Part shown: piece by piece, positions 34,054 to 45,309 of the stretch
Position numbering within the stretch: position 1 is the first letter of the stretch
Layout of the letters: every line of letters begins with the position of its first letter
Assembly (NCBI GenBank): GCA_021234155.1
Contig: JAJEKV010000005.1
Span: 15,311,468-15,375,467, forward strand
Origin: Isoetes taiwanensis
Taxonomy: Eukaryota; Streptophyta; Lycopodiopsida; Isoetales; Isoetaceae
Direction: 5' to 3'
Length of the DNA stretch: 64,000 nt
Notes under the pieces: generated by a model
Seen by the model: the letters and a program-made list of their open reading frames with translations, nothing else
Database searches by the model: none
Told to the model about the DNA's origin: nothing
Position numbers and translations under genes: made by a program

Positions 34054-37010
34054 TTATGCTAAATTTGTCACGAACTTATGCAAAAACAAGAAAAAAGACA
34101 AGGAAAAAATGCAATTCCTACGAAGAAACCAGAGTAAGATTGCCAACATGACATGTAGGACCTTCCTCGTGATATAAAACAACATAATACCGATAGCGTT
34201 CCTGTGCCTGGAGAAGGTGGTATTGAAGATCTGATTGAAGAGCCTAGAGTTTCTCAAGTCAAGACTCAACTTTAGGGTTGATAGAGTTATATCCAGCGGC
34301 ACTAAGAGATCAACGAGGATGCTTGCCAGAGTTCAGAAAGAATGGAGTTTGGTCAAATGGAAACATGTACTGAGTTATTGTAGGCAAACTCAGGTAACTA
34401 AAGTCAATCGACCCATCATTCTGCTGATAACTAGTAAAGCACCTTAAATATTGTTCAAGAGTTTGATTAGTGCTCTTGGCTTGCCAATTACTTTTTGGAT
34501 GATGACCAAAAGTCAACGAATGGTCAACATGTAATAGGTTCAAAAGCCGCTTCCAAAAACTTACGATGAATTGAGATCCACGATCACTGGCGATAATGTC
34601 TAGCAATCCATGAAGTTTTACTTCATGAAAAAGAAGATCAGCGCTTTCCTCGCTGGTGGTGGAGAGGTTGCATGGAATAAAATGAGTTATATCTAGCGAC
34701 ACTAAAAGACCAAGGAGGATGCTAGCCAGAGTTCAGAAAGAATGGGTCTAGTCAATGGAAACATGTACTGAGTTATTATAGGCAAACTCAGATAACAAAA
34801 GTCAATCAACCCATCATTCTGTTGATAATTGATAAAGCACCTCAAATATTATTCCAGAGTCTCATTAATACCCTTGGCTTGGCAATTACTCCTTGAATGA
34901 TGACCAAAAGTCAATGACTGGTCAACATGTGATAGGTTCAAAAGTCGCTTCCAAAAGCTTATGGTGAATTGAGATCCACGATCACTGACGATAGTGTCTA
35001 GCAATCCATGAAGTTTACTTCACGAAAAAAGAAGATTAGCTCTTCCCTCGCGGGTGATGGCGAGATTGCATGGAATAAAATGAGTCATGTTAGAGAAGCA
35101 ATCTACAATGATTATGACGGCATCATGACCTTTAGAGAATGATACTCAGGAATAAAATCAACAAAAAAGCAATTTCAAGGTCCATCTAGAGTAGGCAGTG
35201 GCTAAATAAGACCATGTGGAAGATGTCTTAGAACCTTCGCTCGATAGCAGATATCACAGGATGAAATAAAAACTTCGACAAAGTGGCAGAGCCCAGGCTA
35301 TCAATACTCTCGACCGATCTTGGCTACTCCAAAATGTCCGGTCATAGTCGAGTCATGGCAAGCCTGGAGAACCTAAAGCTTAGAAGCAGCATCCGAAACA
35401 TACAGAAGTTTACCACACAAAATGATCATAATCCGACTGCATTTGCCGTGAAGATGATGCTAAAACAAGATGTAAAAATATATCTTGAACCAATGGATCC
35501 AAGGGGAGAGATTCCTGAACAGACCCTAACAAGGATGTATCATGAGGCCTCTCGAATAATATGATGGCCATAAACTTTAACCGATCAGGCCCAAGAATAA
35601 CCTGTGATTGCTGACCAAATCCAGGATCGCTCGGCTTAGGCTCAGGATAGGAGCGTCGATCAAGGTATCAGGATTTTCCTAGAGGGATCCAAGATAGTAC
35701 TTGATCATGAAATCAATGAGGGATATTACTTAAGTATGCCACTGGTTCTGGCTTCAGTTGAGCACTCGATCAGACTGAAAAATATTTTAGATTTTGGTTA
35801 TTAGTATAGACTGTAATCTTCTGAGGGGTCTTCAAGATTAATAGGTGATCAGATGCAGCTCATAGTCATCCCCTTCCTATGACAGGGTACTGTCATGAGC
35901 AAAATTTGAAGCATCTGCTTCGACAATATATGACTGTAAATGGTATACATGGGCAAGAACTAGTACCATGGTAAAAACATGCTTCAAGGCAAAAAATCAG
36001 ACGCTCCATTCAAATAGCACATCCTTACCGTGAGGCGTGTCAAAGAAAGGATAATCTTTGAATAATTCAAAAAGAAGGACGCCAATAAAAGTTGATAAAT
36101 CCAAGAAAACATTGAATATCTCGAACGGAAGAAGGTGTTTACCACTCTAAAACAGTGTTGATCTTTGCGGGATCCGTAGAGAATCTATGAGGAACGATAT
36201 GATAACCCAGAAACTCCATATTCTCAAGTTTGGCACATAACCCATGTTCATAATTTACACGAAGCTTCTGGAGGACCTGTCAAACACGCCTCTTATGTTC
36301 TTCAAGAGTCTTAGAATAATTGAGAATATCATCCAAATAGATGATAACAAAGATGGCTTGGTTGGTGTGGCTGATTTGGAAGCGGCGGCGGTTGTGGATC
36401 TTTCAGGGGATTCAGCAGCCTGCAGCCTCTCTGATTCCTCGACTCAGGTACAAGCTATTTCAAAGCTTTTTGGTGTTCCCGGGATAGATGGTGATGGTCG
36501 GTTTGTACAGCAGTAGAGTTGCAGTTTTCCTGTGAGTTTGTTGTGGAGTGTCGAGGTATCGCTGTCTCTTTGGGGCAGTTCTCCTTCCTCCTCACTTGCT
36601 TTGTAACATTACCATTCTTTTAATATATTGATGACACGGTTCTTCAAAAAAAAAAAAAACAAAGATGTCCAGAAACTCCTAGAAGACATCATGGGCCACA
36701 AGTTGGAACACTATTGGACCATTGGTAAGCCCAAAGGCATATCTATATACTCAAAATGGGCATACCAAGTATGAAATGTTGTCTTCCACTCATCACCCTC
36801 CTAGATTTAGATAAGATTGTAGGCACCACGAAGATCAATCTATCCAGCCCTAGCCACATTAACCACCAATTTTTTTTGCTAAATTAACCACACCTTGCTT
36901 GAAAAATACGGAGTTTCAGTGACATGCCAAGAATGTGATCTTGCTATAATTTAGTTCAAAAGAAATGAAACCTTCTCCATAGGCAGGAAACCTTATCTGG
37001 GTGTTTCTGG
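34054..37010 (-). pseudogene. Antisense Ty3/gypsy pol fragment (integrase, RNase H, RT)
   Basis: Read on the minus strand, 37010 to 36250 holds RT pieces including the intact IIYLDDI box just downstream of the LINE insertion. About 36050 to 35280 holds the RNase H region, and 35200 to 34054 integrase pieces (ASDRGSQF, HHPKSNWQAKSTNQTLEQYL). The sequence closely parallels the chromovirus at 21-31 kb, including the same frame after the integrase, so it is an older relative. No LTRs remain. The integrase part is present twice as a 400 bp tandem duplication (34284-34683 and 34684-35083). A LINE fragment splits the RT at 36356-36658. Confidence 0.8.
36356..36658 (+). mobile_element. 5'-truncated LINE insertion with poly(A) and target duplication
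   Basis: A 303 bp insert ending in a run of A (36647-36659) is flanked by the direct repeat ACAAAGATG (36347-36355 and 36659-36667). It lies inside the antisense gypsy RT, whose sequence continues on both sides. The insert encodes the last ~50 codons of an ORF ending GRFVQQ-stop at 36516, followed by an untranslated tail. This is the classic outcome of target-primed reverse transcription. The family differs in its 3' end from the LINE at 8.5 kb. Confidence 0.88.
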
Positions 37011-38102
37011 CAAAGCTCGGCCATCCTACAATTGCGTTGGTATTGGATCAGAATTCTTTATGGGCATAAAGCTTATCACTGGGATTTCCTCTTCAAATCT
37101 TACAGGGAGTATCTCAATCCTGGCAACAGACTTCAATCCTTTTGTGCCAAGAAAAGCAAGAGATCCAAGTATTTATGCCAAGAAAAGCAAGAGATCCAAG
37201 TATTTATGGAGACAAGAATCCTGTGTCTGCGCGCAAATTGACCACCTTTTTCTTTAATACAAACAAAAGAAGGTTTAATATCCCAAGCAATTTCCTAATT
37301 CCTGGAGTTCGTTTGATAATAATATTGTTTATATTATTTTGCAAGTTGATTCAGTGCTATTGGAAACGCATGGATACCACAAACATATGCTCATCAATTT
37401 ATGCATTTTCATTTCTTCATAATTCACGGACTTGAGTCCATTTTATTTCTGTAAAGTTTATGGACTTTTAAGAGTCCCTTTTTATTTCTATAGAGCTCAC
37501 AGACTGAGTCTATTTTTATTTTTCCTGTAGTTTTTGAATTCTTGGTACAAATCAGTGTGGTGAATTCTTGGTACAAATCACTGTGGTGGTAAAGGAAACA
37601 AGTATAGCTGTACAAGCACTAAAAGATTAGAAAGCACCTCGCCATGGTTCAATTCAGCCGTTAGCATGTACCTTTACCTGTACCCATGGCCATGATAAAA
37701 GCACCGTTATCTTGTAACATATGAGGAGCTATGAACAAAGTTAAGTCTTTTAAGTTATCGACTGCTTGTTTATACAAAACAATGCGTATGTATGCACTTG
37801 ATTTCATAAGTTTGCAGCAAAATTTTCACTCTCCATTAGTCCGTCAAGTATTTGACATCAATTAATTTACAGAAAAAATTACATTGGCATCATTGGCTGA
37901 AATGCCAATAGAAATGGCACTATGTACAAATATTGGTTCTGGTACTATAACAAGCTTAGACTATGAGGCCACAAGCTATAGTAAATAAGGGGTCTGGCTG
38001 AGACGGCCATGAGATATGGCATAATTTAAGATTGGGTATGAGCTACATTTGTCTTTGTCCAAACCCCCAGAAAAAAATGAATCAATGGCTGTTCTTCCTG
38101 CT
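37011..38102. other. No gene recognised; two short tandem duplications
   Basis: Non-coding, AT-rich. A 31 bp unit is duplicated at 37145-37208 (AAGAAAAGCAAGAGATCCAA) and a 26 bp unit at 37536-37587 (GAATTCTTGGTACAAATCA). The region just left of 38103 is the likely 3' untranslated region of the UGP3 gene. Confidence 0.6.
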
Positions 38103-41100
38103 TCACTGAGGTAATGAAGTACAGTGAACAATGTCACAGGGGGCATCTATCATTGTTAAATGTACATGACCTTCTGCCTCCAGCTTGTAATTCCAATGCC
38201 AAGAACCAGGGTCTTCTATAAGCATCGGCAGTGGCTTTAAAATGCATGACAAGCCTGTAGAAACAGTTACATGAGCCACAAGTGATTAAAAGACATGCAG
38301 GAATGTCAAATAAGGTCCAATTTGTCAACCTGAAGAAGAACCAGTTACACGCATGATGTGTCCATCTGGCACCTCAAAGACATAGGGACCCTACCAAACA
38401 CAGAAAGAGGATAAAGCATAAAAACATTTCCGTTTATTTAAGAGTGGATCAAAGCATCACGGAAGCAGTCTAAGTACCTTTAACTCCACATCATAGGCTT
38501 CAAACTCTGCATTTCCGTTTAATTTTACTTGCAACGATTCCTGCCGATCAACCTTATGCTGCCAGTATATATTACTTGAAGAACTCCAGTCAACTCCCTT
38601 GTTGAAGATTTTCACATTCTTAAGCCTACATTTCCCACACCTTTTCAAGGACAAACAATGGAACTTAGAAGGAAACATTTGGTCATACACCTTGGATCAA
38701 CAAAGCTAATAACATTAGTCACAGTCCTGCGCTCACAATCTGCTGACAATTTCTTATCTTCCATTTTCATTTACCAACAAATAACCTCTTACTTTGGGTA
38801 ATTTGCGGGTGTAATTATCCATGTTTACCTTTTGCCGTATGTCAGAATCTCACTATTTGGTGGTAAGCAACCCATGATATTCTGGGCTTGTATCAGCAAG
38901 CTTCCATCAACCTAAATTGAGTACACATCAAAGCATGCCGAAGAATAATAATATGAATCTAAGCCCATAAAAAAACGTACCACAACATCCTCCCATGAAA
39001 ACTCCGAGATTTCAAGTTGCACTTCTGAGCCTTTTGCAATGGAACCTCCACGAATCTGCAGAGCATTCAAAATCCTTAGATACATTTATGCAGCCTGCAT
39101 ATCCATAGCTGCAAATTCCATTCGAATTGTTAAACAAGAAAAAAAAATTTTGAGCATTGCTTAGAGCTCACATTCTGCTAGTCATTCATTTCCCCTTTAC
39201 AGCAGAAGGGCTCATGTATGAATGTCTATCAAAAGCAACTCTATACAACAGAGTAAAGAACACAGTTTTGAAATTCTAGACTAGTACCTTTTGTCGAATA
39301 ATCTCCCAAAGTGGCCCCATGGCAGGATGGAACAGAATAATAAATGGTGGACCAGAATCGACATAGCTGTGATTGCCTTCCATCTGCCAAAGGTGGTGTT
39401 AAAGCTCTGGACAAAAAACGTTAAAGATTGCCGAAAGATGTAAAGATATGGGCTATTCCATGTGAATTTCTGAGATAGAAACTTAACCATATCATAATAC
39501 CTTGGGAAGATGGACTCTGCAAGATGCGAAGAGATCAAAGGCATTCCGCATAAGATCCAAAAAAGATCCATCCGGTGTCTAAGAAAGACAACAGAACATG
39601 ATATAAAATGACGGAAATAGAGCACTGTCCTAAAGCTCACAAAGAAATTTATTGGCATGAGCACTGCCCTAAATGTAGGCACATTAATTAATAGCCCATG
39701 ACTCAACAAAATGAAAATGCCAGCTTTTCTCCATGTCTTATGATGACTATTAAAATATCTACCACACTATAGCCAAGTGCAATACTATCAAACACTCAAA
39801 CCTACTATGTCTTATGTAATTGTTAACATATCTTTTACACAATAATCAAGTGTAGTAAAAGATAAATAATGACCTGGTGAAGGGAAAGATCATGTAGCTT
39901 TCTTCGCCTCTTCGCAGAAGAAGTTACTTTGCGCCTCTCGTTGTAAATGATAAATGTATCCAACTCTTCTGTACATAAACCAAACAAACTATATAAACAG
40001 TCCAAACATTTCTTATCTCTACGATGCACTAAAACTCGCATGCAGGAAGACATGAAGTTCAAGAAGATGGCCTTACCATGTTGCCCAGATATCAATCGAC
40101 AAGGATATTCATTACAAAGCGAATCTGCAATACTTTGCATGGTGCATTCAACTCTTCCTGCATATACGCTGCCAAAATATGTTAATCAACTTCCATAACT
40201 GAAAAGTTTCTTTCCCACCTGTCATACCTGTGCTTGATACCAGAATGATCAGTATAAACAACAGGCTTATTCAGGTTCATGATCATCCCAGGTAGGGATG
40301 CAGACCCACCATTTGCTATGACCCTTTCCACGGATTTTAAATCTACAAACAGAACATTTGTGTTTGCCGGAAACTGGGCCTTTGCACTGGAATCAGATAA
40401 GTAAACCTAGAATTAATCTGGAATTTACAAGGAATTAAGCATAACTCAGAACCAGACACATCTATTTGATGATTTATCTTGCCATGCCATTGACCACCCA
40501 CCCATTTGGAGAGGAGGGAATGTCTGGAATGCCCAACTTTTCAAGTTCGGTATACTCAATGCAGGTGACACCATATTTCCAAAGCCCATCAGCTGTTTTC
40601 GTCTCCACCAAAACATTCACGCCTTCAGCTGCCCCAACATTTCTTTGACAAGATGCAAAACCAAATTTCTGCACAATCAGGCATCTTAATGAGCTTCTAG
40701 TTACATTACAAACTTCCCAATTTGGAACAGTTGACAGCTTCCATATTTGCTATGGAATAGGCAACAGAATTTCATATGCAGATACATGAACTAATTACCT
40801 TTCTGTAATGACTGCCTACACCTGACAAGGCCAATAAAGTGACATCTGTTGCAGCAACAGGATTGCTGTATAGCAACCACATGATCAGCCAAAAGACAAA
40901 AGTCGATTGAGTTTAGACATCAAAGAAATCCCATGCCTGATCTGCCGTATAATAGCGGCTTTCCGGCCTTTACTGTACAGCCACTTAAAGACATTGCGAT
41001 CGTGTGCAAGCTTCCAAATCACCCCATGTCCTCCGGGCTTCAAAACTGGTTTTAATGGTTCTTCAACTAGCCAGTGGCCATTTTCAGCTGCTACTGTTGG

Positions 41101-42923
41101 TACCAGAGACTGAAAAAGGTACTCAATGTAAAAACTCTGTTCATGCAACATAGGAGCCAGCAATTGAAATAGCAGACCTGTTCAAAAAAGCAAAAAGATT
41201 GTCTGCCCCTTCCAAACCAGCCATGCCTTTCACAGAGAGCTTGAACTCTACGATTGTTTTGCTTTGCAGGGCTTGTCATTATGGCTATGGGAGTGATAAG
41301 TTGCTCCCTGTACACCTTGAAGTAGAGAAACTCCCTAGCCTACAGAAAGAAGCACCACCCCCCTTCAGCAATCTAAATAATGATCTTATTACTTCAACCC
41401 CAACTGAACAAGGAAAATTTCCCCGTGCAGCAAAGGCCTGTTTCCCATCTCCTAGAATTCAAAGTTGAACTAAATTACAATACCTGCAAATCACGAACAT
41501 GACTTTCAAGCAATGTACGCCCACAATATGGCAACATAGCCACAGGAAGGGCTTCTCCGGTGCAACTATCTTTAAGTCCCAGGCGGTCTCCTGAACCTCC
41601 AAGGGGGTATATTTCACACATTTGAGGCAAGCTCTGAAAAGATAAAGGTAAATAATAGAAGCCTATAGTAGTATGTCCTAGGAGGATGCAAATAGCTGTA
41701 AAAATTACCTCAAGACCCCAAGCTGCTGCTTTGACTGCAAAGTTACTGGACTTTGATAGGTCTATACCTTCAGGAACTAGAAAAAAATTTTCTCGGTATG
41801 GCGACAAACTCTTTGAATTGTGAAACATGTGGCTCTCCCCCTCCATTTCAGAGGCTTTCATGAGTTCCAATGCCATGACCTGGTACCTGTTATTGCAATT
41901 TAGACTGCATATATAAGACCAGAGCAGGAATGTGCTTATGCTCAATGGGTCAAATGGCCTGTTAATTTGGTAAGGCTATATTACAATTCACTATAGAATG
42001 TACAAACAACAAATACTTACTTACCCAATAATGCCACCAATGCAATCATAAAACTGCTCCAGATCTCCCAGCATGCAGATAAACTCGTTAAAGTTATGTA
42101 GTCGATCCTGAGCTTGGCTACTGTCAACATCCTTTGGTTTAGTCTCTAGTTTGTGATTGTGCTGAAATTTGGTAGAATCATAAATCCTGGGCAATGCATT
42201 GCTTGAATGTTCAATGAAATTGGTGATCATTGTAAAAGCTTCCCTTAAAGCAGAAGCTTTGTTTGCATTTTCAACCATTGGCTCATGAACAGTGCTACAT
42301 GACACTATTTCTTCCTCAAATTCTTCATCATACCAAGCTGAAGAGAAGTCAATCACATGCTCCTGACCAGCGGCCACCAAAGATTTCAAGAGATATATTT
42401 CACGATCTCCAAACTTGTTAAGTGCCAATCTCAACACAGGCTTTCTGAATATGCTCCCAAAGGCAATTTGCACTCTTGAATTCCTATCAATGACACGCAT
42501 TTTCTCCTCTAGGCTTCCTGAAGCTTGTAGCCTCCTCTGCAATGATCTGAGTTGATCAAGTTCATCATCTAATCTCCATCTTGCGCTGGAATCCTCGCTG
42601 AAAATTGACGCCTTTTCTGGAACAGTTGAAACTGCAACGGGGAGGCAGGCAGGGCAAGACCGTTTTTGTAAAGAGAAGCCATCAATTTTGCGACTTGCCA
42701 AAAATTTGGAATGCTTAATACCTAGAAACAAATTGGGCAAGGCCTTGTTCTTTACCAATCCACTTGCATTTGCTGTACAGAGTGCCTTTCGGCTCTGGTC
42801 AATACCATGAAGCATTGAAGGATTTGCAAAAGCAGAAATCTGTTCTGAGCCTTGGCGCACATTGTATTTGGAAACTGCGCCATTGAGCCCGAGACTCGAA
42901 TGCGTCAAGGTATGGCTTTCCAT
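38103..42923 (-). CDS. UGP3: UTP--glucose-1-phosphate uridylyltransferase 3, chloroplastic (UGP3)
   Basis: Forms UDP-glucose from UTP and glucose-1-phosphate in plastids for sulfolipid (SQDG) synthesis. Seventeen exons: 42923-42025, 41886-41709, 41633-41484, 41339-41178, 41109-40937, 40865-40799, 40668-40502, 40386-40228, 40168-40077, 39968-39874, 39578-39501, 39383-39288, 39055-38981, 38911-38829, 38640-38478, 38390-38330, 38254-38103. All phases match and give 949 residues; the Arabidopsis protein is about 880. Visible are a Ser-rich, transit-like N-terminus, the nucleotide-binding loop LGGSGDRLG (residues 370-378), MLPYCGRTLLE, WFGRG, KPGGHGVIWK (487-496), NPVAATDVTLLAL (522 on), CIEYTE, YNERRKVTSSAK, RCGKCRLKNV and the C-terminal FEVPDGH and GSWHWNYKLE. 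Intron 5 has a GC donor (ATCAG then GCATGG); the others are GT-AG. No disabling change was found, so the gene looks functional. Confidence 0.95.
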
Positions 42924-43075
42924 GTAAAAAAAGCCTCAGATTTAACAACAGCATGCAGCCCACATCAAAACTCTTCTAGCGTGGCCAAAAAAAAATTCAA
43001 TTTCTGGATCATGGAGGAATTCACTCGGCTCCGACATCACTAGCTTGAAATTCAAGCAAAGCTAAGAAGTATGGG

Positions 43076-43084
43076 CTTTTTATA
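43076..43084 (-). promoter_or_regulatory. TATA box of the UGP3 gene
   Basis: The minus strand reads TATAAAAAG about 155 bases upstream of the UGP3 start codon, which would put transcription start near 43045-43055 and leave a leader of roughly 125 bases. Position and sequence fit a plant TATA box; not proven. Confidence 0.5.
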
Positions 43085-43329
43085 GGATTGATGGGGGCAT
43101 ACTCGCCGGAGTTAAATCTGAACTGGAGGGAGGGCCGTTCCGAAAGGTATGGAGGTACGACAAAGCGAGCTACAGTTCGAGGGAGCCCAGTTGTTTGCGT
43201 CCTGAATTTTTTCTGGAATATCGTTTGAATATCCTGTTCCAAACACATATGCTAAGGATTATGCCTGTGGACTTTTAATATACACTTTGTCTTTCAACCA
43301 ATCAAATTTTGTTTTGCGATTCTGATCTT

Positions 43330-43339
43330 GCCACGTGGC
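43330..43339. promoter_or_regulatory. G-box (GCCACGTGGC) upstream of UGP3
   Basis: A perfect 10 bp palindrome with the CACGTG core, about 250 bases upstream of the proposed TATA box. G-boxes bind bZIP and bHLH factors (light and stress control) in plants. Suggestive for a plastid lipid gene, but a single occurrence. Confidence 0.35.
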
Positions 43340-43483
43340 GCTTGCCAATGCTCAAGATATCCTTGCTGAGGATAGCGGGCCTGGCCACATGCATGAAATT
43401 TTTGGGCCTCCACCTATGCAGCCTTCCCAATTCGGCAATGGAGGAGAGGCCCTCCCACCTCTATACTCATCCTACCTTGGCTT

Positions 43484-45306
43484 GGATCCCGTCCTTCGGG
43501 ATCACCAAAAGAGATCCCCTCCTCTGGAGTCCCACAGTCAACTATGCCATAAAATAATTACTGTGCAGTTTGAGGCCTTTTTCTAGTCGAAATGGAGCTC
43601 CCTTCAATACAAAGATGCTCAGTTTGCTTCCTTCTTCACTTCACTCTAATCGGGCCAATCTCGACCCATGGAGCCATTCGATTTCGTGGAGAAATGTGAA
43701 AGAAAAAATACGCCGAAAAATCCCTATAAGGGCCGAGGTTTCTGCACCATTACTATGCAGTAAGAAGGGATCCAGAGTCTGGGGAAACACCTTCAGAATC
43801 CCCAGACCTTCTGCACCACATACACAATGTTGGTGTTGTATGTGCATCTCATAATATTCTTCTTCAAAGAATCACTCCGAACAATGTAAAACTCCTCTTC
43901 TTCTTCCTCTTTTTTGAAGCTCATTTCTTGTAGTTCCATGAAGGTTCTAGTGGAAAATGGAACTTGCATAATGTTATCTGGATGTGCTCCCCTATGCACA
44001 TGAAAATATTTCCGAGCTTTATTATGCTTTTGAATTTTCTTATCGTGTACTTAAAAAACTCTTGTGATCAAGGATGTAAGAGTAACTATAAGTTGAGCAA
44101 ATTATAATTTTGTATTTGGTTAGGGATAATGTTCCCCCATGTGACATTACATGGGGTAAGGGTCAAGCGAGCATGTTAGAGTAAGCCAGTGTCAAAATCC
44201 CATGTAATCTCCTGGGAAGGAACATTTGCTCTCGTAACAGTTTGAATAGGATATTTCATGTTGATGTAGAGCATTTTCAGGGATTCTAATCCATGCGAAA
44301 GCATTGAAGGATCCCGTCCTTCGGGATCACCAAAAGAGATCCCCTCCTCCGAAGTCCCACAGTCAACAGTGCCAAAAAATAATTATTGTGCAGTTTGAGG
44401 CCTTTTTCCAGTCGAAATGGAGCTCCCTTCAATCCAAAGGTGCTCATTTTTCTTCCTTCTTCACTCCACTCTAACAGGCCAATCTCGGCCCATGGAGCCA
44501 TTCGATTTCGTGGAGAAATGGGAAAGAAAAAATACACCGAAAAACCCCCCATGATCCCTATAAGGGCCGAGGTTTCTGCACCATTACTATGTAGTAAGAA
44601 GGGATCCGGAATATGGGGAACCCCTACGGGATCCCCGAGACTAGGTAAGTGTATCTTGTATCGAAGATAACTGTTTAAACATCACAAGAATATGATCTAC
44701 ATATGAAGAAGGAGCTAGTTTATAATGGACTACATTAAACATCACAAGAATATGATCTACATATGAAGAAGTAGCTGGTTTATAATGGACTACAACATAT
44801 AAGAAACAAGGTTTCTCAATTCCCAAGTCACTTGCATGCACCACATACACAATGTTGGTGTTGTATGTGCATCTCATAATATTCTTCTTCAAAGAATCAC
44901 TCCGAACAATGTAAAACTCCTCTTCTTCTTCCTCTTTTGTGAAGCTCATTTCTTGTAGTTCCATGAAGTTTCTAGTGGAAAATGGAACTTGCATAATGCT
45001 ATCTTGATGTGCTCCCCTATGCACATCAAAATATTTTCGAGCTTTATTATGCTTTTGAATTTTCTTATCATGTACTTATAAAACTCTTGTGATCAAAGAT
45101 GTTAGAGTAACTATAAGTTGTGTAAACTATAATTCTATATTTAGTTAGGGATAGTGTTCCCCCATTTGACATTACCTGGGATAAGGGTCAAGCGAGCATG
45201 TTAGAGTAAGTCGGTGTCTTGGGAATGAACATTTTCTCTCGTAATAGTTTGAATAGGATATTTCATGTTGATGTAGAGCATTTTCGGGGATTCTGATCCA
45301 TGCGAC
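43484..45306. repeat. Tandem segmental duplication carrying a ~325 bp MITE-like element twice
   Basis: The unit 43484-44308 is repeated at 44309-45306. Each unit begins with a ~325 bp block (43484-43807 and 44309-44640) that starts GGATCCCGTCCTTCGGGATC. In copy 2 it ends CCCCTACGGGATCCCCGAG, a short imperfect inverted pair with the start. A shared ~470 bp block follows (43815 on; 44839 on). Copy 2 has about 200 extra bases between these, including a ~60 bp tandem duplication (44677-44793, ATCACAAGAATATGATCTAC). On the minus strand both copies keep a ~60-codon frame with FMELQEMSF and EEEEEEFYIVRSDSLKKN, which I do not recognise. Confidence 0.75.
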
Positions 45307-45309
45307 ATC

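Noticed and set aside
34054-34302. Hydrophobic minus-strand ORF that could be read as a membrane protein
   Set aside because: The same wrong-frame translation occurs after the integrase of the 21 kb chromovirus, so it is a shifted frame of pol.
36244-36516. EF-hand-like motif DDNKDGLVGVADLE
   Set aside because: The frame crosses the junction of an antisense gypsy fragment and a LINE insertion at 36355/36356, so the motif is an accident of the insertion.
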